Below, piece by piece: positions 1 to 5,534 of a stretch of 6,574 nucleotides of DNA. The stretch is from Blautia sp. (GTDB lineage: Bacteria; Bacillota; Clostridia; Lachnospirales; Lachnospiraceae). Under the pieces are notes generated by a model. That model was given only the letters and a program-made list of their open reading frames with translations. It was not told where the DNA came from and did not search any database. Made by a program: the position numbers and the translations under genes. The DNA lies in contig JAFOJB010000298.1 of the NCBI GenBank assembly GCA_017420455.1, forward strand, positions 1 to 6,574, in the 5' to 3' direction. Numbering within the stretch: the stretch's first letter is position 1; each line of letters opens with the position of its first letter.

Positions 1-104
1 GGCGGCGAACGGTCATCGAAGGGCATGCCCTGAAAATGTATCTATATGCTAAAATATGTATATTTCTTTCGCGGCTCATCTCACAAAAATGGCAGAGATA
101 CCAG
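1..104. other. Upstream stretch with no convincing gene
   Basis: No reading frame here looks like protein. One frame ends with TGA at 31-33 after ten codons and could be the last residues of a gene that begins outside the window, but ten codons cannot be assigned. The stretch from about 35 is AT-rich and stop-rich, as intergenic DNA usually is. Confidence 0.4.
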
Positions 105-140
105 ATTTACAGTCATTTTTCGACAAAAAGGGCTGTAAAT
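105..140. repeat. Inverted repeat upstream of the citrate synthase promoter
   Basis: ATTTACAG (105-112) is perfectly complementary to CTGTAAAT (133-140). Inside it, TTTTT (116-120) can pair with AAAAA (125-129) around a CGAC loop, with a TCA/GGG internal mismatch, giving an extended hairpin. It ends 22 bp before the -35 box of the next promoter. It could be an operator or the remnant of a terminator for an upstream gene. No good U-tract follows it on the plus strand, so a strong rho-independent terminator is unlikely. The structure is seen; its role is inferred. Confidence 0.5.
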
Positions 141-162
141 GACAAAAGATCAGCCGCTGTAT

Positions 163-191
163 TTGACTTTTTATTCGCTCTGTGGTAAAAT
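163..191 (+). promoter_or_regulatory. Sigma-A type promoter of the citrate synthase gene
   Basis: The -35 box TTGACT (163-168) and the -10 box TAAAAT (186-191) are separated by 17 bp. A TG at 183-184 makes an extended -10. Transcription should begin near 198, giving a leader of about 64 nt before the ATG at 262. The promoter lies downstream of the alternative in-frame ATG at 139, so that start would not be in the message. Confidence 0.8.
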
Positions 192-248
192 GAGCCAATT
201 CCAGAAACTGGTATTTGTCAGAAATGACCAACACTGGAAAAAACAAAC

Positions 249-254
249 AGGAGG
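249..254 (+). promoter_or_regulatory. Ribosome binding site that sets the citrate synthase start
   Basis: A perfect AGGAGG lies 7 nt before the ATG at 262. No comparable site precedes the in-frame ATG at 139. With the promoter position, this fixes the start at 262. Confidence 0.85.
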
Positions 255-261
255 TATCCGG

Positions 262-1593
262 ATGAAGAGAACGGAAACGGTAAACAATTACGCAAAGCAG
301 ATGTGCGGGCTTTGCCAGAAAAATGATGCCATCCCGAATGAGAAATTCCAGGAATACGATGTCTACAGAGGACTTCGGGATTTAAATGGAAAAGGGGTCA
401 CAGCGGGACTTACCAATATTTCCAAGATCATTTCCTTTGACGAAAGCACAGGAGAACGTATTCCCTGTGATGGTAAGCTCTGGTACCGCGGATATCGGAT
501 CGAGGATCTGATGAAGAGGTACAGTAAGACAAATTTCGGGTATGAAAATCTTGCTTACCTGCTTCTGTTCGGCGAACTTCCTGCAGAGGAACAGATCGAG
601 GAATTTCTGGATATACTGGCAATCTCCAGGGACCTTCCCACCAATTTCACCAGAGACGTCATCATGAAGGCTCCTACAAATGATATCATGAACTCCATGA
701 CCAGGAGTATTCTGACACTGGCATCCTACGACAAGGATGCCCAGAAAACGGATCTTGCCAATGTGATCCGTCAGAGCCTGAATCTGCTGGCAGTGTTCCC
801 CATGCTGGCGATCTATGGATATCATGCCTACAATCATTACGAAAATCTGGAGAGTATGTATATCCACCGTCCGGATTCGGAGCTGTCCACAGCGGAAAAT
901 ATCCTGATGATGCTCCGTCCCGACAAGAGCTATACGCAGCTGGAAGCGAAGGCCCTGGATGCGGCCCTGATGCTGCATATGGAGCATGGCGGCGGAAATA
1001 ACTCCAGCTTTACTACCCGTGTGGTCACATCATCAGGATCAGACACCTACGCCACCATCGCCGCGGCAATGTCCTCCCTGAAAGGCCCCCGGCATGGCGG
1101 TGCCAACATTAAGGTAATGGAAATGATGGACAATATCCGGGAAAACGTGAAGGACTGGGAGGATCAGGAGGAGGTGGAGGCGTATCTGTGCAGGCTGGTA
1201 GACGGAGAAGCCTTTGACCACACCGGACTGATCTACGGTATGGGACATGCAGTCTATTCGATTTCCGACCCCAGGGAGAAGGTGTTTAAGAATTTCGTAC
1301 TCTATCTTTCGGAGGAAAAGAACCGTCAGCATGATATGGCCCTTTATAATAATATAGAGCTCCTGGCCCCCAGGGTTATAGCAAAGAAACGTCATATCTT
1401 CAAGGGAGTGAGCCCCAATGTAGATTTCTACAGCGGCTTTGCCTATGAGATGCTGGGAATCCCGCTGGAGCTGTATACGCCGATCTTCGGCATTGCGCGT
1501 ATCGCCGGCTGGAGCGCCCACAGGCTGGAAGAGATCGTCGGAAACGGAAAGATCATCCGTCCTGCCTATATCAGCGTGATGGAGGAACTCTGA
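262..1593 (+). CDS. gltA: Citrate synthase (Si-type, citrate/2-methylcitrate synthase family)
   Basis: This 443-residue cytoplasmic enzyme condenses oxaloacetate with acetyl-CoA to citrate. All the family landmarks are visible. An oxaloacetate-binding His sits in MEHGGGN (H242). The catalytic residues are H278 in GPRHGGAN, H329 in GMGHAVY and D388 in PNVDFYSG. The DPR arginine (R338) and the C-terminal IARIAGWSAHR segment (411-421) are also present. The N-terminal 40 or so residues, with a CxxC at 15-18, form an extension of the kind found in longer clostridial members. GPRHGG replaces the more usual GPLHGG, and GHAVY follows the eukaryote-like pattern rather than GHRVY. The start is set by an AGGAGG 7 nt upstream and by the promoter at 163-191. 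No other TCA-cycle gene is in view, so a biosynthetic role in glutamate supply is likely but inferred. 2-Methylcitrate synthase activity cannot be excluded from sequence. The gene ends in a tandem duplication that includes its stop codon. Confidence 0.95.
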   Translation: MKRTETVNNYAKQMCGLCQKNDAIPNEKFQEYDVYRGLRDLNGKGVTAGLTNISKIISFDESTGERIPCDGKLWYRGYRIEDLMKRYSKTNFGYENLAYLLLFGELPAEEQIEEFLDILAISRDLPTNFTRDVIMKAPTNDIMNSMTRSILTLASYDKDAQKTDLANVIRQSLNLLAVFPMLAIYGYHAYNHYENLESMYIHRPDSELSTAENILMMLRPDKSYTQLEAKALDAALMLHMEHGGGNNSSFTTRVVTSSGSDTYATIAAAMSSLKGPRHGGANIKVMEMMDNIRENVKDWEDQEEVEAYLCRLVDGEAFDHTGLIYGMGHAVYSISDPREKVFKNFVLYLSEEKNRQHDMALYNNIELLAPRVIAKKRHIFKGVSPNVDFYSGFAYEMLGIPLELYTPIFGIARIAGWSAHRLEEIVGNGKIIRPAYISVMEEL

Positions 1594-1660
1594 AAAATCT
1601 TTGTTTATCGAAACATCAGCATGATGGAGGAACTCTGAAAAAATCTTTGTTCATCGAAAT
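1570..1660 (+). repeat. Tandem duplication of the citrate synthase gene 3' end
   Basis: Copy 1 (1570-1614, 45 nt) covers the last seven sense codons less their edge, the TGA stop and 21 nt of downstream sequence. Copy 2 (1615-1660, 46 nt) repeats it directly, with three substitutions and one extra A in the A-run after the stop. Copy 2 stays in the same frame as the gene and would encode I-S-M-M-E-E-L-stop against I-S-V-M-E-E-L-stop in copy 1. Only copy 1 is translated. This looks like a local duplication that left a non-coding echo of the C-terminus. Confidence 0.9.
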
Positions 1661-1734
1661 GTCCTTTTTGCAGTGAAATCATGGATTGAAGAGAGGGGTT
1701 TCCGGCAGGGAACAGGAAGAGAAACAGAGTATGG

Positions 1735-1793
1735 AAAAAGAGGCGTTAAAAACAGGAGAGGGAATCCCCTTCCTGTTTTTAACGCCTCTTTTT
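1735..1793. terminator. Bidirectional rho-independent terminator between convergent genes
   Basis: The arms 1735-1757 and 1771-1793 are perfectly complementary over 23 bp. The loop can close further by pairing AGGG (1759-1762) with CCCT (1767-1770). The outer pairs are an A5 tract on the left and a T5 tract on the right, so the structure works as a terminator on either strand. It lies about 140 nt past the citrate synthase stop and 85 nt past the larE stop on the other strand, as expected for a shared terminator. Confidence 0.9.
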
Positions 1794-1877
1794 CAGTCCC
1801 GCAGTGCCTTTACCAGATGTACAGACGTATTCTCCGTTCGCGGGGCAAAAACAGCTGTCCTTATCGGGAATACAGTT

Positions 1878-2705
1878 TCATACGCCCGTTCCGGAGCGGA
1901 ACAGCACTTCATTCATGCTTCCTGTGCGGTATCCCTGCAGGTCCACGGTCACATAGGAAAATCCCAGAGATTTCAGATAAAGAGACACCTGGGAGGACAT
2001 TCCGGGATCTGTCAGCCGGGGAATCTCGGAGGGTTCTACCTCAATCCTGGCAAGGTCTCCGTGGATCCTTACCCGGAGCTGGGAAAAACCCCTGTCCATC
2101 AGGAACTGCTCCGCCTTCTCCACCATGCCAAGCTTTTCCGCTGTGATGGTCTCACCATAGACAAAACGGGAGGCCAGACAGGCAAAGGAAGGCTTCTTCC
2201 AGGTGGGAAGAGAGAGCTCCTTTGAAAGAACGCGGATCTCCTCCTTATAAAGGCCGGCTTCCCGAAGAGGACTGCGGATTCCCAGTTCTTCGATGGCGCG
2301 AAGACCAGGCCGGTAATCCGACAGATCATCCATGTTAGAACCTTCGGCAACCACAGAAAAACCCTGTTCTGAAGCCAGCTTCCTGATTTTCCCGAAAAGT
2401 TCTCTTTTACAGAGATAACAGCGGTCCGGCGGGTTCCGGCGGAAGCCTTCTATGGAGAGTTCTTCGGAATCGACGAAAAACTGACGGATGTTGTTTTCCT
2501 TACAGAAGGCGGCGGCTTCGGCACGTTCCCTCTGGGGAAAAGATCTGGAGACAGCCGTGATGGCGATCACCCGGTCTCCCAGTACATTTCTGGCAGTTTT
2601 TAAAAGTAACGTGGAATCCACGCCGCTGGAGAAAGCTACCGCGACCCCCTGGCAGGAACGAAGGATATTTTTCAGGTTTTCATATTTTTCATGAAGAGAA
2701 TCCAT
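1878..2705 (-). CDS. larE: LarE, ATP-dependent sulfur transferase for nickel-pincer nucleotide synthesis
   Basis: This 275-residue cytoplasmic PP-loop enzyme adenylates the carboxylates of the pyridinium biscarboxylate mononucleotide made by LarB and transfers sulfur to it. The product is the precursor of the nickel-pincer cofactor of lactate racemase LarA and relatives. The PP-loop is SSGVDS (26-31), a common variant of SGGxDS. EGSNMDDLSDYRPG (121-134) is the family signature. C176 in ACLASR matches the sulfur-handling cysteine of the family. C96 and C99 form a CxxC, giving the three-cysteine pattern of the [4Fe-4S]-dependent LarE subtype rather than the single-cysteine sacrificial type; this assignment is from family knowledge. 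Length is normal. The start at 2705 has AAAGG 7 nt upstream. An in-frame ATG at 2765 overlaps the extended -10 element, so it should not be transcribed. No larA, larB or larC lies alongside. The gene converges on the citrate synthase gene and shares its terminator. Confidence 0.92.
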   Translation of the reverse strand: MDSLHEKYENLKNILRSCQGVAVAFSSGVDSTLLLKTARNVLGDRVIAITAVSRSFPQRERAEAAAFCKENNIRQFFVDSEELSIEGFRRNPPDRCYLCKRELFGKIRKLASEQGFSVVAEGSNMDDLSDYRPGLRAIEELGIRSPLREAGLYKEEIRVLSKELSLPTWKKPSFACLASRFVYGETITAEKLGMVEKAEQFLMDRGFSQLRVRIHGDLARIEVEPSEIPRLTDPGMSSQVSLYLKSLGFSYVTVDLQGYRTGSMNEVLFRSGTGV

Positions 2706-2755
2706 ATTGCAGCCTTTCTTTTTCACACTGTTTTTGTAGGAATTAATTTTCCAAA

Positions 2756-2784
2756 AAGATACCATATTTATGCTGCACTGTCAA
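2756..2784 (-). promoter_or_regulatory. Promoter of larE
   Basis: On the minus strand, a perfect TTGACA (2784-2779) is followed after 17 bp by TATCTT (2761-2756), with TG at 2764-2763 as an extended -10. Transcription should start near 2749, leaving a leader of about 44 nt before the ATG at 2705. The site is back to back with the rightward promoter at 2800-2828, 15 bp between the two -35 boxes. Confidence 0.75.
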
Positions 2785-2799
2785 CAGGGGAAAACCGCC

Positions 2800-2828
2800 T
2801 TGTTCTTTCGGGAAAGATACGGTATAAT
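2800..2828 (+). promoter_or_regulatory. Promoter of the FAD-oxidoreductase / membrane-protein unit
   Basis: A perfect TATAAT (2823-2828) has a weak -35 box TTGTTC (2800-2805) at 17 bp spacing. The likely start of transcription is near 2835, with a leader of about 44 nt. A weak -35 next to a perfect -10 and a nearby inverted repeat would allow regulation, but none is shown. Confidence 0.7.
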
Positions 2829-2841
2829 CGTAGAAGTGTGT

Positions 2842-2861
2842 TTCTGAAAGGAGTTTCAGAA
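2842..2861 (+). repeat. Hairpin-forming inverted repeat in the leader of the FAD gene
   Basis: TTCTGAAA (2842-2849) and TTTCAGAA (2854-2861) are perfect reverse complements around a GGAG loop. The structure sits just after the predicted transcription start and 2 nt before the AGGAGG ribosome site (2864-2869). It could be an operator in DNA or a small stem in RNA that affects translation or stability. Role inferred only from position. Confidence 0.55.
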
Positions 2862-2878
2862 CGAGGAGGAAAACGAAA

Positions 2879-4261
2879 ATGAAATATGACGTGATAATAA
2901 TCGGGGCTGGTCCCGGCGGTATTTTTTCAGCCTACGAACTGATGCAGAAAAAGCCTGAACTGAAGGTTGCGGTATTCGAAGCCGGAAACAGGCTGGAAAA
3001 ACGGCATTGCCCTATAGACGGGAAAAAGGTGAAATCCTGCATTAACTGCAAAACCTGCGCCATCATGAACGGCTTCGGCGGGGCAGGCGCTTTTTCCGAC
3101 GGAAAGTATAATATCACCAATGATTTTGGAGGGACCCTTTACGAATACATCGGCAGGGACAAGGCGCTGGAGCTGATGCGCTATGTGGACCAGATCAATG
3201 TTTCCCATGGCGGGGAAGGGACGAAGATGTTTTCTACCGCCGGGACGGAGTTTAAAAAGATCTGCATTCAGAACGGACTGAAGCTGCTGGATGCTTCTGT
3301 CCGGCATCTTGGTACGGATATCAATTACGTGGTACTGGAAAATATCTACGCCGATCTGAAGGATAAAGTGGATTTTTATTTCAATACCCCGGTGCAAAGT
3401 CTTCAGATCCTGCCGGAGGGGTACCGGGTGGTATATGATGGCGGCGCCGCGGACTGCAGGAAGTGTATTGCGTCGGTAGGGCGAAGCGGCAGCAAGTGGA
3501 TGGAAAGAGTCTGCCGGGAGCTGTCCATCGGTACGAAATCCAACCGGGTGGACCTGGGGGTCCGGGTCGAGCTTCCTGCGGTGGTATTTTCCCATCTTAC
3601 CGACGAGCTGTATGAAAGCAAGATCGTCTACCGGACGAAAAAGTTTGAGGACAATGTCCGGACCTTCTGCATGAATCCCTGCGGTATCGTGGTAAATGAA
3701 AACACCAACGGGATTGTGACCGTGAACGGGCACAGCTTTGAGGATCCGTCAAAGAAAACAGAAAATACCAACTTCGCCCTTCTGGTGGCCAAGCATTTTT
3801 CGGAACCCTTCAAGGACAGCAACGGCTATGGAGAAAGTATCGCAAGGCTGTCCAATATGCTGGGCGGAGGAGTAATCGTCCAGCGGTTCGGGGATCTGGA
3901 AAGAGGACGGCGAAGCACGCAGGCCCGCATTGAGGAAGGGCTTGTACGGCCCACCCTCGCGGCGACTCCGGGAGACCTGAGTCTTGTGCTGCCGAAACGG
4001 ATCCTGGATGGTATTATCGAGATGATCTACGCCCTGGATAAGATCGCGCCGGGGACGGCCAACGATGATACCCTTCTTTACGGGGTGGAGGTCAAGTTCT
4101 ACAATATGGAGGTGGAGCTTGACAATAACCTGGAGACCAGGCAGAAAGGGCTCTTTATCATCGGAGACGGAAGCGGCGTTACGCATTCTCTTTCGCATGC
4201 GTCTGCCAGCGGGGTATATGTGGCAGATCATATCGCACAGCAGTGGGTAAACCAGGAGTAA
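2879..4261 (+). CDS. NAD(P)/FAD-dependent oxidoreductase, COG2509-like, substrate unknown
   Basis: This 460-residue soluble flavoprotein starts with a Rossmann FAD-binding fold: IIIGAGPGG (6-14), then an acidic residue ending the second strand (E34 in VFEAG). Other family-like stretches are GFGGAGAFSDGK (65-76), HLGTD (143-147), VGRSG (200-204), ENTNFALLV (295-303), QRFGDLERGRRST (335-347) and a C-terminal GDGSG (429-433) that closes the FAD site. This combination matches what I know as uncharacterised FAD-dependent dehydrogenases (COG2509); the electron donor and substrate are not known. Four cysteines near the N-terminus (C44, C54, C57, C60) are spaced C-x9-C-x2-C-x2-C and could bind a metal or Fe-S cluster. 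More cysteine pairs are at 193/196 and 264/268. The start is supported by AGGAGG 9 nt upstream. The stop lies 3 nt before the next gene, whose ribosome site is inside this gene's last codons, so the two are probably translationally coupled. Confidence 0.85.
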   Translation: MKYDVIIIGAGPGGIFSAYELMQKKPELKVAVFEAGNRLEKRHCPIDGKKVKSCINCKTCAIMNGFGGAGAFSDGKYNITNDFGGTLYEYIGRDKALELMRYVDQINVSHGGEGTKMFSTAGTEFKKICIQNGLKLLDASVRHLGTDINYVVLENIYADLKDKVDFYFNTPVQSLQILPEGYRVVYDGGAADCRKCIASVGRSGSKWMERVCRELSIGTKSNRVDLGVRVELPAVVFSHLTDELYESKIVYRTKKFEDNVRTFCMNPCGIVVNENTNGIVTVNGHSFEDPSKKTENTNFALLVAKHFSEPFKDSNGYGESIARLSNMLGGGVIVQRFGDLERGRRSTQARIEEGLVRPTLAATPGDLSLVLPKRILDGIIEMIYALDKIAPGTANDDTLLYGVEVKFYNMEVELDNNLETRQKGLFIIGDGSGVTHSLSHASASGVYVADHIAQQWVNQE

Positions 4262-4264
4262 GAT

Positions 4265-5422
4265 ATGATTTTCGGAATGACATATTATCAGATTTGTATG
4301 TATTTTATGATCTATTCCTTTGCGGGATGGGTGATGGAGGTAATATTTCATGCGGTCTCACAGAGAAAGGTAATCAACAGAGGGTTCCTGAACGGGCCGG
4401 TCTGTCCGGTGTATGGCATCGGCGTTCTGGGGGTATTTGCCCTGGGGAATACGCTGGAGGCAGAAAGCGGCGCGCATTCTATCAGCGTGGGACTTCTGTT
4501 TCTGATCGGGGTTCTTCTGGCTACGGCGGTGGAGCTCCTGGCGGGCTGGCTGCTGGATGTATGTTTTCATGCCAGATGGTGGGATTATTCGAACAGAGCC
4601 CATAATTTCAAAGGATATATCTGCCTGCAGTTCAGCCTGATCTGGGGCGCCGGTATTGTGGTGGTGATCAAGGTGGCGCAGCCTCTGGTGGAACGGCATA
4701 CCGTACAGCTGATTCCGGAAAAGATCGGCTGGCCTGTTATGGGAATACTGTATAGTCTCTTCCTGGCAGATCTCATCGTGACGGTGGCGGTAGTCCAGGG
4801 CATGAACAGAAAGCTGAAGGAGCTGGACGAAATCCGTGCTTCCATGCGTATCGTAAGCAACGGGCTGAGTGATGTCCTGGCGAAAAACTCCATCCGTACC
4901 GCTCAGGCAGTTGAAGAAGGGAGAGCGCAGACGGCACTGGCTACGGCGGAGCTGAAGGAAAGCGTGGCCGGAAAAGCGGCGGAGATGAGGGAGGCAGTGA
5001 CCGAAAAGGCTGTGGAAATGAAAGAAACCGTCAGCGGAAAAGCGGTGGAGATGAAGGATGCAGTGACCGGAAAGGCCGCCGGAGTGAAGGAAAGCGTTGC
5101 CGGAAAAGCGGCGGAGATGAAGGATGCAGTGACCGGAAAGGCCGCCGGAATGAAGGAAAGCGTTGCCGGAAAAGCGGTGGAGATGAAGGATGCGGTGACC
5201 GGAAAGGCTGTGGGAATGAAAGAAACCGTCAGCGGAAAAGCCGGAAAGACGATGGAGGAGCTGGAGGACAGAGCAGAAGCGATCTATCAGCAGCTCCTGA
5301 AGGCACGTGTGTTTGGAGCGCGCCGTATTCTGGAAGCATTCCCCAATATGCGTCATCACCACTATGCAGAAAGCTTCCGCCAGCTGAAAGAAAAACTGAT
5401 ATCCCGGAAAAACAGAGGATAA
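4265..5422 (+). CDS. Membrane protein of the ABC_trans_CmpB (putative ABC transporter permease) family with an 11-residue-repeat tail
   Basis: This is a 385-residue protein in two parts. Residues 1-180 hold about five hydrophobic helices (roughly 5-30, 44-62, 72-100, 117-139, 156-178). The segments FAGWVMEV, RGFLNGPVCPVYGIG and ELLAGWLLD are typical of the family named ABC_trans_CmpB in Pfam. Despite that name no ATPase is nearby and transport is unproven. Basic residues in loops 1-2 and 3-4 and after helix 5 suggest N-terminus outside and tail in the cytoplasm. The tail has eight full 11-residue repeats (231-318) and a ninth partial one, consensus K-[ED]-x-V-x-G-K-A-x-x-M. Its hydrophobic spacing is 4-4-3, as in hendecad coiled coils. 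It ends in a basic segment with HHHY (364-367). The start at 4265 has AGGAG 6 nt upstream inside the preceding gene. Co-transcription with the FAD gene is likely. No clear terminator follows. Confidence 0.8.
   Translation: MIFGMTYYQICMYFMIYSFAGWVMEVIFHAVSQRKVINRGFLNGPVCPVYGIGVLGVFALGNTLEAESGAHSISVGLLFLIGVLLATAVELLAGWLLDVCFHARWWDYSNRAHNFKGYICLQFSLIWGAGIVVVIKVAQPLVERHTVQLIPEKIGWPVMGILYSLFLADLIVTVAVVQGMNRKLKELDEIRASMRIVSNGLSDVLAKNSIRTAQAVEEGRAQTALATAELKESVAGKAAEMREAVTEKAVEMKETVSGKAVEMKDAVTGKAAGVKESVAGKAAEMKDAVTGKAAGMKESVAGKAVEMKDAVTGKAVGMKETVSGKAGKTMEELEDRAEAIYQQLLKARVFGARRILEAFPNMRHHHYAESFRQLKEKLISRKNRG
4955..5248 (+). repeat. 33-bp tandem coding repeats arranged in 66-bp higher-order units
   Basis: Eight in-frame 33-bp units (4955-5218) and a 30-bp partial unit (5219-5248) encode the hendecad tail. 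Alternating unit types give a 66-bp period: blocks at 5021-5086, 5087-5152 and 5153-5218 are near copies, the last two differing at about five of 66 positions. The first 23 bases of the block at 5021 recur exactly at 5219. Near-identity at DNA level points to recent duplication or unequal recombination, and copy number is likely to vary between strains. Confidence 0.9.
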
Positions 5423-5440
5423 GCCGGATTTACAAAAGTC

Positions 5441-5469
5441 TTTCCATTTTAAGGAATGAATGTTATAAT
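5441..5469 (+). promoter_or_regulatory. Promoter of the D-Ala-D-Ala carboxypeptidase gene
   Basis: A perfect TATAAT (5464-5469) with an upstream TG at 5461-5462 forms an extended -10. TTTCCA (5441-5446) is a 4/6 match to the -35 box at 17 bp spacing. Transcription should start near 5476. The promoter begins 18 nt after the stop of the preceding gene, and since no terminator is visible, read-through from that gene may also contribute. Confidence 0.75.
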
Positions 5470-5483
5470 CTGAAAAGGAGGAG

Positions 5484-5525
5484 AATAAATCGTAAAAGAA
5501 GGGTAATAAATCGCAAAAGAAGGGT
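5484..5525 (+). repeat. 21-bp tandem repeat in the carboxypeptidase leader
   Basis: Two adjacent 21-bp copies (5484-5504 and 5505-5525) differ at one base (T5493 against C5514). Each contains AGAAGGG. The copy nearest the gene supplies the probable ribosome site, AAGGG at 5520-5524, 10 nt before the ATG at 5535. A stronger AAGGAGG just before the repeat (about 5475-5481) has no start codon in range. Confidence 0.9.
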
Positions 5526-5534
5526 AAGTCTGAT

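Noticed and set aside
1..33. Possible last codons of an upstream gene ending in TGA at 31-33
   Set aside because: Only ten codons are visible and all three frames are equally unremarkable, so no gene can be claimed.
139..261. N-terminal extension of citrate synthase from the ATG at 139
   Set aside because: The ATG lies upstream of the -35 box at 163-168, has no ribosome site, and the 41 extra residues do not resemble citrate synthase.
1735..1793. The long inverted repeat as a MITE or insertion-sequence end
   Set aside because: There is no flanking target-site duplication or transposase, and A/T tracts between convergent genes fit a bidirectional terminator better.
1673..2225. Two overlapping plus-strand reading frames of 157 and 179 codons
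   Set aside because: They run through the terminator hairpin and antisense to larE, whose protein has clear family motifs. Their translations look like antisense composition, not protein families.
2691..2882. A 63-codon plus-strand frame ending at the FAD gene start
   Set aside because: It spans the larE 5' end and both divergent promoters, has no ribosome site and no recognisable motif.
4955..5248. The regular repeats as a CRISPR array
   Set aside because: The units are contiguous, in frame, 33 bp long with no unique spacers, and encode a regular helical repeat.
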